A stretch of 64,000 bases of DNA, taken from contig CM043951.1 in assembly GCA_014529385.2 (NCBI GenBank), positions 113,134,469 to 113,198,468 of the forward strand, given 5' to 3'. The first letter of the stretch is position 1, and each line of letters opens with the position of its first letter. Position numbers and translations under genes: made by a program. Shown piece by piece: positions 1 through 12,276 of this stretch. The stretch comes from Adiantum capillus-veneris (Eukaryota; Streptophyta; Polypodiopsida; Polypodiales; Pteridaceae). The notes beneath the pieces were generated by a model. The model made no database searches. It saw only the letters and a program-made list of their open reading frames with translations, and was not told the origin of the DNA.

Positions 1-1312
1 AGAGAATAAAAGCATCATGTTGTCTTACCTTTCCCCAAGCATGGCATAGAGGAGATACTTTGTGGTGAGTTTTTGTTTTCGACCAAGGTAACTCTAGGAG
101 GTTCATGGCAGGTGTTCTTTTGGGGACAAGTGCAGTACGCATGCCCTTGCTTGCTGCACTTGAAACAACGGTTATCCTTGCGATAACACTCAAGCTCTAC
201 AGGAAAGAGTTTATTTGTCCTTTGTAAACTTCCTTCTCTTTAGCTTTGTTGGAATTGCCCTTAGGAGACTTTTGGACATTTTCCTTCCCCTTCGACTCAT
301 TGGAACCCTTGTTTTCCGTGGGCTTAGAATTTCTTTTAGCCCTTGCTTGGAAATTGATTTGAGAAGCCACCACTGTATGGTGTATAACTGCCAATGTGGT
401 GCGTAGACTTTGGGAGTTGACATACTTCACCATTACTTCAGTTAAGCCCACAAAAAATTGTTTCTTTTGCTCCCCAAAATCCAACTTTTTGAAGATAGTG
501 TCTTTGAGTTGTAGGTCCCAAAACTTGTCTACATATTTGTGAATGGATTTGTAGGGAGAGAGCTTCAAGTGTCTCCATTCAGTGACTACTTTGTCTTTGT
601 CCATCGGTGGCCAAAGACTGCTTCGTAATGGAAGCTCTTAAAGCTTTCCATGTTTGTGGAGCTTCACCGTTGGCCCGTAGGCTAGACCACCATTGCCTGG
701 TGGACTTTTGAAATTTCATAGCCACATGGTGTAGCTTAGAGTACTCCGTGAAGCCCTCGTCTCCAAATGCTGCATTGAATTGTTGAATAAAGGCCAAGAC
801 TTTTTCCATAGCATCAAAGGTGCCATTCTAGGTAAGGAAAGAGATGCTCTTCCCTCCCTCTTTGAACTTCTTGAGCTTGGATGACCTCTTCCATGTGGCA
901 TAGGATTTCCTATGGCCTCTTCTTCTTTATGGTTCAGAGGTTGCACCATCACTTTCTTCAGAAGATGAAGAATTTGAGGAAGATGGAGAACAGGGTGACC
1001 TCTTTCTCGCCTTTTTCTTGCCTTGATCTTCTTTGTCGTCACCATCACTTTCATAAGAGAAAGAGGATGAAGAAGATGGAGAAGCCGGTGTCCTATTTCT
1101 CTTCTTTTTCTTCTCTTGCTTTTTGTCATCCCTCTTTGAATTATGGTGTGGAGAAGTGTGTGATGGTATTCTCCGTTTTGGAGGTGATGGAGAGCGTTTA
1201 GCCCGCCGTCTTTGTGGAGCCATCTCTGCCGAGGTGGTGGGAGACTCTCTTCTTTCTCGTTCCTTCGCTGGAGGCTCTTGAGTTCTCATTTGAGAAGGAG
1301 ATGCATCATCAA
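1..1312 (-). pseudogene. Element H gag, middle and C-terminal part (Ty3/gypsy)
   Basis: This is the distal part of a gypsy Gag, the structural protein that packages element RNA. Reading on the minus strand from 1312, a basic Ser/Arg/Lys-rich segment (about 930-1312) is followed by a retrotransposon Gag domain (about 200-890, with WWSSLRANGE and FVGLTEVMVKY-like blocks). A CCHC zinc knuckle lies at 126-167 (CFKC, then H, then C with CX2CX4HX4C spacing). The SR-rich part and the first Gag block share one frame, interrupted by stop codons near 925 and 825. The second Gag block (197-604) is in another frame, so at least one indel is present. The N-terminus lies at 59717-60024, separated by the insertion of element C; the ATCAA duplication at 1308-1312 marks the break. 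The pol region of H would lie to the left of the window. Confidence 0.8.
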
Positions 1313-4193
1313 TGTGAGGTCCCCTCCCCATCTCACCATGACGGAACTGGAGGACACCTGACGGTTGCTAGATCCTATGCGGAAGCAAACAAAAATTGGC
1401 TAAGAAGAAAAAGAAGACCAGTGGATGGTCTCTCGTCACTTAGTGAGTTGAGTCCAAGCCACCAGTGAAAAGGAGTCTAGCTCCGCCCCATAGGGGAAGC
1501 GTGATTTCATACTATCGGTCCTATTCTCATCTTCAAGGAGGGGAATTAACCTTAGTTCCTTTTTCATGGGCATGTACACCGAGTTCCTTCCGCTCTGGCG
1601 TAATGAGCGATCTAATGACGTACTCTATTGTGCAGAGCAGAGAGTTCCCGACTAATCGAGACCACCCGTCTCGTAGGCTTTGGAAACCTGACCCAAGCCC
1701 CCACTTTCCACCCTGCACTCACATAGAGTCTTTGTGTGGCCTAATTACTAACACATTGTTGTTCAACACTTAGGGTTCTTTTTTATATTTCCTCGACACA
1801 AGTTCGTTAAGACAGCCCTTCAAACATTGTCAAATCGGCACCAAAACATATATTTCCTAGGAAAATACTCAACAAACAATACTTTATTAAAAATTCCAAT
1901 GTCCTAGAGTCGTGAGGACCTCCAGCGAGTGTTAACTCCACCCGTTGTCAATTGGATGCCCATACAACCAGTCCATGCTTCCACCCAATTCATGGAGTAA
2001 CTCTCTAGGTAAAAATCATGTATCCACCACATAGAAACCAAGCCATGGACATATCCACCACATAGAAAGCAAGTCGTGGATTTAGCTTATGCGATAACTT
2101 TGCGAGCTACCGCCCTGTGATGGGGTTCAGACTAAATCGACATTGGAATAATGAATGAAACTTGTTTGAGATAGTTTTTCCTACCAACCATTCTTTGCTA
2201 CTTCCAAGCAGTCTTTCCATAAAGCAATTCTTTCCTATTTACTTCAACTTAAACTTAAATAAAATCTTTAAAAAATACCAATGCCGTTGTCTCAGTTGGA
2301 TTTCTGACATAGTTTGGGGATTTTAAACATTCCTAAGTTATCGTAATGAAATGTTTATGTAAAATACAAAAACTAAATTCATCCAACCTCATGAATTTCC
2401 TCCTCGATGCCTTGTGAGATGGCCGGATTTTCTTCTCTCATCGATGCTTTACCATTGTTCACCATGTTGCTAGTTCCGCCTCGTGGTCATTAGCACCAAC
2501 AAACAGGGTTCTCTTGGGGGCCATATCTCACTACTAGAATTAGTTCTTTCAGAGAAACCAGAGACTAGGCGTAAATCCCACAACAACCAATGAGAAAACT
2601 TGACAAGTAATAACCTTATTCTTACACATAGTGCTAGATTAAATGACAAGCCTTCACAACTGCAAGTATGCAAACTAACTCAAGGATGCAATGAGATGAA
2701 TATGCCTTAATTACTAATAAACTCATCATAAGATTATCATAACCAAACTTCCCTCGTATGCAACATGAGATCAAGATTAATGTACTAGCTAGATGCATCA
2801 TTGTAACATACAATGGTAGATTATAACCATGCAAATACCCAATATAATAGATGATTAACTTCCACAAATCATACACAATTTGTTAATGCAACACAATACC
2901 CTAGTTGTACATCTTGTTTTGTATGCAAGAAGTCTCATAATCATGTCCTAATTTCATGGACAAATCAAAGGGTTTAATTCTTTTATTACTCCTCAATTTG
3001 GGTGCACAAAAAAAAGTATCACCATATCTTAGAGAATCATAGGTGATATGCATAAACTCATGCTTAATTAAAGAAAAACTAACTACCTTTAAGAAGCAAG
3101 GTGCTCCTTAACCCAACAATGGAAATACAATGGAAAATTAACTATCTTTAGGAAGCAAGGTTCTCCTTAACCCCACAATGGAAATACAATCAATGGATGG
3201 AAACCATTGGCAATACCCCACATATATTAGAGAATAGATTATTTAATGTTGTAGCGAGCTAATATAATTAAGGTCAACATAGGAATCCTCTAAAGAAAAG
3301 AGGCTATGGAGCAACTAGAATAATATAAATTGAATTTCTTACCTCGATTAAATCTCCTTGTGTGTGCTAATTGATGTAGGTAAGCTCCTTCAATGGAAGC
3401 TCCGATAGCAACACTTTCTTATGAGACTTGGGGATTGTGTGTAAATTTGGGTGGGAATGCTCCTTATAAAGGCTTCTGGGTTGCTTGATGGCCAAGGCAT
3501 GCCCATACCTCCCTTGCTCGCCCCCTCTTGCCAAAAGAAGAAGTAGAGGTGTCACAAGACTCTCACTAACCCCTAGAGGTGTCCCCTTTTTACCTAATTA
3601 AGTGATACACCTCTCTAGTCCATACTTAGCCTCCATGCCACACTCCCATACTTGACCCAACACTTGGCACAAGGCTACCTATACCCATGACCCATGGAAA
3701 TACTTGATGGGGTTACATGCCCATGCATACCCATGACCATGCATGCACACCCATGACCATGCATACCCATCCATGCACATCCTCATACATGCCATACACA
3801 TACCTTAGGAAATGCTAACCTTAGGCTAACTTGATCTATACTAACCCAAATTCAATTCTGAAACTTGCTAACTTGAGAATGACCTGCAGGTAACAGATAC
3901 AGCTACCTGCCATAAATAGCATCTTTCGACGTCCGGACCCTATTTTTAAGGAGACCTGGATCGGTGCATAGTTTGACGAGCCGATCATCCTAGACCATGC
4001 AAAAACTTTCTATTTTTGGAAATTTTCACAAAAACTGAATTTGTCAAGAATTAAAAGTCCTACAAGGATCACAACTCAAAAATGACATCTGATCACTGAA
4101 ACCTGCTAAAACTAGCATCTTTTGTCAAACTGATAATTTAGACTTATAATTTTTCATAGGTAACCCTCTTCTAGGGCAGGTGGAGACCTTACA
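1313..4193 (-). repeat. 3' LTR of chromovirus C
   Basis: This 2,881-bp LTR begins TGTAAGGTCTCC at 4193 on the minus strand and ends TCACA at 1313. Its partner is split: 46449-48911 matches 1313-3838 almost end to end, and 59354-59716 matches the rest. A purine-rich stretch (GGGTAGAA) next to 4193 on the coding side is the likely polypurine tract. On the minus strand, TTTATAAGG near 3461-3470 is a candidate TATA box, conserved at 48568-48577. Short ORFs inside are not conserved and are not genes. Confidence 0.9.
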
Positions 4194-4224
4194 TTCTACC
4201 CAATATGAAAGAATTGAGATGCCC

Positions 4225-5903
4225 TCATCTCAAGGGTAAGTCTAGGTAATCCTTTTGAAGTGTTAGTTGATCTTCCCACATTGCGTCTTCTTCTGAAAAA
4301 TCCTTCCACTTGACTAGATGTTCGATGTTGTTCGTATTCCTTAGTTTTCTTTCCCGCATCTCAATGATGTAATCAGGTTGGAGCTCGAGAACTCCTTGAG
4401 TAGGAATAACAACTTGCTCTACATTGACAAGATGATCGGGATTGGGAATATAGGGTTTAAGAAAACTCACATGAAAAACGTCATGAACTTTAAGGTTTGA
4501 GGGTAACTACCCGGTAACTGCAACTTGTAAGCTTGGTCACTTACAACCTTTACAATCTCATAAGGTCCATAGTATCTTGGGCTAAGCTTCTTGAATTTTC
4601 CCAATGATAGATTACTCCTCTTGGGTCTAACCCTAAGAAATACTTTATCCCCTAACTTAAAAGTTCTTTCAGATCTTTTCTTGTCTGCATAATGCTTCTG
4701 TCTGTCCTGAGGTGCTTGAATATCTTTGCGAATTGCTCTAATCTGTGCTTCCATGTCTTCTAACATTTGCTTTGAGGCCTCCACTTTAATAGTTGGATCA
4801 GAAAAGTTCAGTGGATCTATACACTCTTGTCCATAGAGTGCCTTGAATGGTGACATTCCTATGCTTTTATGATCAAAAGAATTATAAGCATATTCTACTA
4901 AAGGAAGATATTGAATCCATTTCCTTGGCTCTTGTGAGCAGTAATCTCTAAGAATATCCTTGATTACTTGGTTCACCCTTTCACTCTACCCGTTGGTCTG
5001 AGGATGATATGCTCTACTGAAGCATAGTTGAGTTTTAATTGCTTGAAAAAGAGAAGTCCAAAACTTTGAAGTAAACTTCGCATCTCTATCACTGACAATT
5101 CTTCTCGGTAAACCGTGAAGTCTAAACATTTCCTTGATGAAAACCTACTGATGTCAAAAGCACAGTAGGTCATCTTGACAGGTATCAAGTGATTCACCTT
5201 AGTGAGCATATTGACAACCACAAATACAGAATCGTAGCCTCTGACAGAAGGTAATCCGGTGACAAAATCCATACTGATACACTCCCATTTCATTTGAGGT
5301 ATATCAAGAGGTTTGAGTTCCCCGGGAAGCTTGATTTGTTCGGCTTTAATTCGTTGACCAGATAAACACTGCTTTATGTAACGAAGAACATCACCTTTCA
5401 TTGTTGGCCAAAAATAACTTCTTCTGACTGTATTCAAGGTTTTTGCATACCCTGGGTGTCCAGAAGTCGGGCTGTCATGAGCCTCAAATAAAATTTCTTT
5501 CTTTAGTGATGGATCCTTAACTATATAAAGTCTTTGACCAAGATAAAGAAATTCCCCTTGAAGAGAGTAGTCTTTAGCCGGTCTAGAAGTTACTTTAGAT
5601 CCTTCGCCTTGTTAAATTTGTGTTAACAATCTTCGCTGATACTCTGGGTCATTTGAAGAAGGTTCTTTGATCCTTTTCAGAATAGGATTACTGGATATAG
5701 AGATAGCATTGAGGAAAGACTTACGACTGAGTCCATCTGCAACTACATTGTCCTTCTGCAACTACATTGTCCTTCCCAGGTTGGTACTTGATATCAAAAT
5801 CGTACTCTTGAAGAAGTTCAATCCACCTCCTTTGTCTCATGTTGAGGTTGGGTTACGTAAAGATCCACTTTAAGCTCTTGTGGTCGGTAACTAGCTAAAA
5901 TTT
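4225..5903 (-). pseudogene. C pol 3' part: RNase H end, integrase, chromodomain
   Basis: Integrase inserts element cDNA into the chromosome, and the chromodomain tethers it to chromatin. From 5903 downward, the end of RNase H shows TDHKSLKWIF and the motif WIELLQEYDF. The integrase zinc-binding region follows, with one Cys replaced (CLSGQRIKAE). The core has SMDFVTGLP (first Asp), SDRDAKF (second Asp, near 5085) and an SERVN block (Glu). A GPY-like tail precedes a chromodomain at about 4230-4400 (EHLVKWKDF, then MWED). Lesions include stops in RNase H, a stop just before SERVN, a stop near 5613, and one-base frameshifts near 5150 and 4500. The upstream half lies at 20272-21902, separated by the X1 complex. 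Confidence 0.85.
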
Positions 5904-5907
5904 GCGA

Positions 5908-6666
5908 TGTCGGGGGATAAATGTGTGAAAGGTGAGCCGAGAAGGCACCGGGCCCCTGGCTGTGAGAGGTGCGGGAAAAGAGGTGCAGCAGGCACAATTA
6001 AGGGCAACACTGCTCAAAACAAACCGTTCTCTTAATTCTAGTTAATCAACTGTAATCATCACTAATCAATCATTAATGGAGGTTTAATTCTCCTTACAAG
6101 ATGAATCATGGCTTAAACTAGGTGCTAATGAAGACAAGTGATAATGACCTGCTTAACTCTTCCTTCTGCTTCTTCCCGTTATGGCTTAGGAACTTTCTCT
6201 TCCAATGGCCATTTGATTTGTCTTAAGGTTTATGGCTTATATCTCTGATTTAAATGGATTTATCATGATCCTCCTTAAGTTCAATTGGGATTTGAATGGC
6301 TAAGCAAGGCTAAATGATATCAAAGCTTTGGCTTGGGTGATCTGAGAAGCTTCCCCACAATTAATGAGAGTTTATGAGGTTCCGAGTAGGTTTAGGAATG
6401 GCTTAAGAGAAAAATAGGTTAAGCTTGGGAGGTTAGGGAGCTTTAGGGATGACTTCAGGGACAGATTTTCTTAGGCTTTAGAAATTAAAGAGCTTAAGAG
6501 CTCAAGAGCTTCAAGATATGTGGAGGAGATTAGGAGGATTAGCATCGAGCTCATGAGGAGGATTAGCATTTAAGAATATCGAGCTTATGAGGAGGATTAG
6601 CATAATAATATCGAGCTTATGAGATGGATTCACCAAATGATGAGGTGAAAAGAAAATCCCCCGACA
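5908..6666 (-). repeat. Short X-subfamily LTR at the left end of the X1 complex
   Basis: A 759-bp segment with perfect 11-bp terminal inverted repeats (TGTCGGGGGAT and ATCCCCCGACA). Its left end is similar to the reverse complement of the X2 LTR end: a CACCTC.CACAGCC block, then CCCGGTGCCT and CTCAC. It also shares the GGAG..TTTA..CTCC block, so the homology-based orientation is minus. Yet its right end directly abuts a plus-strand primer site, as a 5' LTR would. It is much shorter than the other X LTRs (2.5-3 kb) and diverged from them. Confidence 0.65.
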
Positions 6667-6669
6667 TTC

Positions 6670-7477
6670 TGTTAAGTATGGAGCCTGATTTACCCTTGTA
6701 ATTTTCTGTGGTAAAAGCGCACATTTGTAAGGCCCCCATTATGCGGACAAGTCATCGTGCGTGAAGGAAAATCACTCACCGGAAACCAAAATTTTCACGG
6801 ACAAGAATCAGGGACAACTTTAAAGGCCTCGGGGGCGGAGGCCCCCGAGACCTTTTTTTCGCCGGAATATTATGGCCGGCCGACGGCCGGAAAGTGGTCG
6901 GAAAACAACCGGTTGGTTGGCCGGTGGCCGTCAATGGCCGACGGCCAGTGGTCGGAAGTCAATGGCCGGTGGCCGGTGGTCGGAAGTCAATGGCCGGTGG
7001 CCGGTGGCCGAATTCAATGGCCGGTGGCCGAATTCAAAAGCGGACTTGTCTTCTCAAGGGCGGCCACACATGGGCGGATTGGAGGGTCCGATTTGGACTT
7101 ATTCGCACAAGGGCGGCTACACATGGCTGTGTCTCATAAGAGAGGGAAGCCTTTTGGCCTATAACAGGAGGCCATTTCTACACACATTTCATAGTGTGAA
7201 GTTGATGCAACAAGGTGAGTGTGAGGTGGTGAGAGTGAAGCAAGGCGGGAGCTCCATTAAGGGTATAATCCCTTTGTAAACTACTTCTTGTTTTGAAGTA
7301 CTAAAGCCATTGAGTGGCTGCTTTCCCGTGGACGTAGCCCACATTGGGTGAACCACGTATATCGTGTGTACTCTCTCTCTCTCTCTCTCTACTCTATAAT
7401 ATCGTGTATATAAATCTGTCTCTCTCCATTAAGTAATCTACTCAATTATCTATTTAGCTACGTCTTATTTCCTAACA
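6670..7477 (+). repeat. K1 5' LTR
   Basis: An 808-bp LTR running from TGTTAAGTATGG to TTTCCTAACA. It holds a GC-rich minisatellite (about 6890-7035) built from GGCCGGTGGCCG and GGTCGGAAGTCAATGG units, and a CT microsatellite near 7373-7390. It is 44 bp longer than the 3' LTR, mainly through extra minisatellite units. The TATA-box position reads TATAACAG (7160-7167), whereas the other K LTRs have TATAAAAG. ORFs read through the minisatellite are artefacts of its composition. Confidence 0.93.
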
Positions 7478-7479
7478 AC

Positions 7480-7491
7480 TGGTATCAGAGC
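7480..7491 (+). other. K1 primer-binding site (initiator tRNA-Met)
   Basis: TGGTATCAGAGC, two bases after the LTR end, is the standard plant retrotransposon primer site complementary to the 3' end of initiator tRNA-Met. Confidence 0.93.
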
Positions 7492-7550
7492 AAGGTTTGC
7501 TCGTAGCTAAATTATCTCAAGGAAATGATTCCTTGAATTGAGTGGGAGTT

Positions 7551-9652
7551 ATGGCGGAGGAAGGGAAGCTCAAGATTGAGAAGTTCAACGGCAAAAACTA
7601 CCAACATTGGAAGATGCAGATTGAAGACTATCTCTAACAGAAGGACCTCTATTTGCCACTAGGCGGTCTTGCGAAGAACCCCGCAACAATGGCAAATGAA
7701 GCATGGATTGTCCTTGATCGAAAGGCACTGGGAACAATCCGGTTAAGCTTGGCATCAACGGTGGCCTTCAATGTTTCGGAGATGAAGACCACGGAGGACT
7801 TGATGAAGTCACTTGACGATTTCTACGAGAAACCATCGGCATCCAATAAGGTATTTCTTATGAAGCGCTTGTTCAATCTAAAGATGTCAGAGAATGGTTC
7901 AGTTGCAGAACACCTAAATGACTTTAACACAAACATAAGTCAACTTCGATCAGTGAAAATCAATTTCGATGACGAAGTGCGAGCTCTCCTTATACTATTA
8001 TCTCTACCGGATAGTTGGGACAGCCTTGTGATGGCTGTAAGTAATTCTATCTCTGGCACAAATACTCTTAAGTGTGATGATGTTGTGGGTGTTCTCCTAA
8101 GCGAGGAAATGCGAAGGAGAAGCACAAGAGAATCATCAAGTGTTGCACTATCAGTGGAAACAAGAGGAAGGCTTAAGGAGAGGTTCAAAAACCAAAAGGG
8201 TCGTGATCGCTCAAGGCGGAGCAAGTCACGCACAAAGTCAGTTCTTGAATGTTGGAACTGCGGCAAGAAGGGCCACGTCAAGAAGGATTGCTGGTTCAAG
8301 AAGAAGAAGGAGACAGAGTCTCAAGACAACAAGACAACATCGGAGGCCAATGTGGCAGGTAAAGTAGAGCAAGATGCTCTAATTCTCTCATTAGACAATG
8401 TGTCTAATTCCTGGATAGTAGATTCCGGGGCTTCATTCCATGCGACACCACACAAGCAACATTTCCAAGACTACACCAAAGGTAATTTTGGGTATGTATA
8501 CTTGGGAGATGATGAAGCTTGTGAGATTGTCGGCAAAGGTACAGTTTCTGTCAAAACTGCTAACGGAAATGAATGGAAGCTTAAAGATGTTAGGCATGTT
8601 CCTTCTCTTCGCAAAAATTTTATCTCTACAGGACAATTGGACGATGAAGGTCACAACATTGCATTCGGAAACAAACGGTGGAAGATCTCAAAGGGATCTT
8701 TGGTGGTTGCCAAGGGTGAAAAAGTCGGTACACTTTACTTGTGTACGGTTAGTACGCAACCTTCAGCTTGTGCAGCAACTACAGAAGTTGACAGTGCGGT
8801 GTGGCACTACCGACTTGGGCATATGAGTGCCAAAGGAATGCAAATCCTTCAAACAAAGAAGCTTCTACCAGGTTTGAAAGAAGTGGACTTAGAGTTCTGT
8901 GAAGATTGTGTTTATGGTAAACAAAAGAGGGTAAAATTTCAAAAATCAGGAAATGAAAGAAAAAATAAAAAACTTGAGTTGGTTCATTCTGATGTTTGGG
9001 GTCCTGTAAGTACACCATCACTTGGTGGCTCATTGTACTATGTAACATTCATAGACGATGTGGCTAGAAAAACATGGGTTTATGTCATGAAGAATAAATC
9101 CGATGTATTTTTCATATTTGAAAGGTGGAAAGTCTTTGTGGAGAATGAAACAGGTACCAAGGTTAAATGCCTCAGATCCGACAATGGAGGCGAATATTGC
9201 AGCCAAGCTTTTGAAAGCTTTTGTGCTAGCAATGTCATTCGGAGGCAAAGGACAACCCCAAGGACACCTCAACAAAATGGGATTTTGGAAAGGATGAACA
9301 GGACAATCATGGAACGAGCACGAAGCATGCGGCTACATGTAGGCCTACTGCTTGAGCTTTGGGCGGAAGCTGTAAGTATGTCTGTGTACTTAATCAATCG
9401 GTCACCCTCAACGGCATTGGATGGGGGAGTTCCAAAAGAGGCATGGACATGTAAACCGGTGAATTATGCATTTCTCAAAGTGTTTGGGTGTGAGGCTTTC
9501 ATGCACATAGATAGAAGCCTAAGATCAAAGTTAGATGCAAAGTCCAAAAAGTGTTTCTTCATTGGCTATGGAGAAGGAGACTTTGGGTATCGCCTATGGA
9601 ATCCTGAAGATGGTAAAATCTTAAGGAGTAGGGATGTAATTTTTAACGAACA
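7551..9652 (+). pseudogene. K1 gag-protease-integrase
   Basis: The first two thirds of the copia polyprotein. The start is the ATG at 7551, which opens the Tnt1-like Gag. Gag extends to a CCHC knuckle at 8250-8291 (CWNCGKKGHVKKDC). The protease carries DSGASFHATP at about 8420. Integrase shows an HHCC zinc site (GHMSAKG, CEDCVYGK), then catalytic Asp in HSDVWGP, Asp in LRSDNGGEY and Glu in NGILERMN. Two lesions are visible. A TAA codon at 7635-7637 replaces the Tyr codon seen in K2. One A is missing from an A-run near 9650 (three As where K2 has four), which puts RT out of frame. Otherwise the frame is open for more than 2 kb, so K1 decayed recently. Confidence 0.92.
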
Positions 9653-11446
9653 AATATGTACAAAGATTACTTGGAAAGAAAACAAACAAAAGAAACAGGT
9701 GATGAGTACATGGAGCTTGAGGACGGTGAAGACTCAAGGACTGCAAACGGTGACAATGTGCAACAACGTCAACCAAATGAGGAGCCTCAACCTATTCCCC
9801 GAAGATCTACAAGAGCAAGTAGACCTCCAGAAAGGTTTGTTCCTTCCTTCAACCATTTCTTGATCTCAAAATCAGGAGATCCGGAATCATATGAAGAAGC
9901 TATGCAACATGAATCCAAAGAAGAATGGACGAAGAGCATGCAAGTGGAGATGGACTCACTACAATGCAACCAAACATGGGAGTTGGTTGAGTTGCCTAAA
10001 GGTAAGCGGGCACTTCAAAACAAATGGGTGTACAAGCTAAAGGAAGAAGAAGGTGGAAAGAAAAGGTACAAGTCTAGGCTTGTGGTAAAAGGTTTTTCTC
10101 AAAAGAAAGGTATTGACCTCAATGAAATATTTTCTCCTGTTGTAAAAATGAACTCAATTAGGCTTGTCTTAAGCCTTGTGGCTGCTCATGATCTAAATCT
10201 CGAGCAAATGGATGTAAATACGGCATTCTCTGACAGTGACTTAGAGCAGGAAATCTACATGCTTCAACCAAAGGGGTATGAAGTAAAAGGTAAGGAGAAA
10301 ATGGTTTGCAGATTAAAGAAGAGCTTGTATGGTTTAAAGCAAGCATCAAGACAATGGTACTTGAAGTTTGATCGATGGATGTTGGATCGATGGATGTTGG
10401 ATCATGGATTCACAAGAGGAAACTCGGATCACTGCGTCTACACGGAGAATTTGGGAGATGGGAAATTCATCATCCTAATGTTGTATGTTGATGACATGTT
10501 GATTGCAAGTGCTAACATGCAGGACATCAAAGACCTAAAAGAGGAGCTGTCCAAATCTTTTTCAATGAAAGATTTAGGTGTTGCAAAGAGGATACTTGGT
10601 ATGAAAATATCAAGGGACAGGACGAAGAAGACAATAAAGCTATCTCAAGAAGATTACATCAAGAAGATACTAGAAAGGTTTGCAATGCAAAATGCAAAAC
10701 CAGTTTCTACACCTTTGGCTGGTCATTTTAAACTAACGAAGGATATGTGTCGAAAGACACAAGAGGAGATAGCCTATATGTCTAAAGCTCCATATGCTGC
10801 AGCGGTAGGTTATCTAATGTATGCTATGGTCTGGACAAGGCCAGACATTGCACATGCAGTGGGAGTTGTGAGTAGGTTCATGGACAACCCAGGTAAAGAG
10901 CATTGGCAAGCTGTGAAGTGGATACTTAGGTATCTAAAAGGGACAACAACAAATGCTTTGTATTTTGGAAGAACTGATATCTTTCTAGAAGGGTATGCTG
11001 ATGCAGATATGGCAAGTGACAAAGATACTCGAAGGAGCACTACTGGCTATGTGTTCACGGTTGGAGGCACAGCAGTAAGCTGGGCTTCAAAGCTGCAGAA
11101 AGTGGTTTCACTTTCTACCACGGAAGCAGAGTATGTAGCAATGACGGAGGCAAGCAAAGAAATTATGTGGCTTCACAGATTCTTAGAAGAGCTTGGATTC
11201 AAACAAGACAATTGTGTCTTGTACAGTGATAGCCAAAGCGCTATCCATCTTGCGAAGAACTCAGCCTTTCATTCAAGGACAAAGCACATTGAGGTGAGAT
11301 ATCACTTCATACGCACTCTTTTGGAAGAGGGACAACTAAAGCTAGGAAAGGTGCATACAAGTGAAAATCCTGCAGACATGTTTACAAAGGTGGTCAACAA
11401 GGAGAAGTTAAGCTTTTGCTCATCTTCAATAGGCATTCAAGGATAA
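9653..11446 (+). pseudogene. K1 reverse transcriptase-RNase H
   Basis: The distal part of the copia polyprotein, in a different frame from integrase because of the one-base loss near 9650. RT copies element RNA into cDNA; its catalytic YVDDML motif is at about 10484. RNase H follows, with GYADADMASDKDTRRSTTGY, LSTTEAEY and SDSQSAI blocks carrying the acidic residues. The frame is open throughout and ends with TAA at 11444-11446. A 15-bp tandem duplication near 10371-10400 repeats the peptide DRWML; K2 has it once. The 60 bases to the 3' LTR hold only the polypurine tract. Confidence 0.92.
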
Positions 11447-11506
11447 GAATCCAGAATGGAAAGCAGTCACTGGTTTGGTTTGGAGATCAGTCTCCAAGTG
11501 GGAGAT

Positions 11507-12270
11507 TGTTAAGTATGGAGCCTGATTTACCCTTGTAATTTTTTGTGGTAAAAGCGCAAATTTGTAAGGCCCCCATTATGAGGAGAAGTCATCGTGCGTG
11601 AAGGAAAATCACTCACCGGAAACCAAAATTTTCACGGACAAGAATCAGGGGCAACTTTAAAGGCCTCGGGGGCAGAGGCCCTCGAGACTTTTTTTTTCGC
11701 CGGAATATTATGGCCGGACGGCGGCCGGAAAGTGGTCAGAAAACAACCGGTCGGTTGGCCGGTGGCCGGTGGTCGAAAGTCAATGGCCGGTGGCCGGTGG
11801 CCGAATTCAATGGCCGGTGGCCGAATTCAAAAGCGGACTTGTCTTCTCAAGGGCGGCCACATATGGCCGGATTGGAGGGTCCGATTTGGACTTATTCGCA
11901 CAAGGGTGGCTACACATGGCTGTCTCTCATAAGAGAGGGAAGCCTTTTGGCCTATAAAAGAAGGCCATTTCTACACACATTTCATAGTGTGAAGTTGATG
12001 CAACAAGGTGAGTGTGAGGTGGTGAGAGTGAAGCAAGGTGGGAGCTCCATTAAGGGTATAATCCCTTTGTAAACTACTTCTTGTTTTGAAGTACTAAAGC
12101 CATTGAGTGGCTGCTTTCCCGTGGACGTAGCCCACATTGGGTGAACCACGTATATCGTGTGTACTCTCTCTCTCTCTCTCTCTACTCTATAATCTCGTGT
12201 ATATAAATCTGTCTCTCTCCATTAAGTAATCTACTCAATTATCTATTTAGCTACGTCTTATTTCCTAACA
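11507..12270 (+). repeat. K1 3' LTR
   Basis: A 764-bp partner of 6670-7477, with few differences outside the shortened minisatellite. It keeps an intact TATAAAAG at 11953-11960, and a CT microsatellite lies near 12165-12183. Confidence 0.94.
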
Positions 12271-12276
12271 CATTCT

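Larger units (their letters stand above)
6670..12270 (+). mobile_element. K1: Ty1/copia element, Tork (Tnt1-like) lineage
   Basis: A full-length 5.6-kb copia element: 5' LTR 6670-7477, initiator-Met primer site 7480-7491, one gag-pol region 7551-11446, a polypurine tract (GTGGGAGAT, 11498-11506) and 3' LTR 11507-12270. The 5-bp duplication CATTC is exact at 6665-6669 and 12271-12275. It landed at the junction of an X-family LTR and its tRNA-Trp primer site. The domain order gag, protease, integrase, RT, RNase H defines copia. The Gag start (KIEKFNGKNYQHWKMQIE) and RNase H wording resemble tobacco Tnt1. Confidence 0.95.

Noticed and set aside
6757-7279. Several overlapping ORFs of 80-135 codons in the K1 LTR (also 11594-12072, 30077-30415 and 44128-44400)
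   Set aside because: They run through the GC-rich minisatellite in more than one frame, lie inside LTRs and have no coding conservation.
7480-7491. TGGTATCAGAGC read as part of a tRNA gene
   Set aside because: It is only complementary to a tRNA 3' end and sits directly after LTRs; no tRNA cloverleaf was found.
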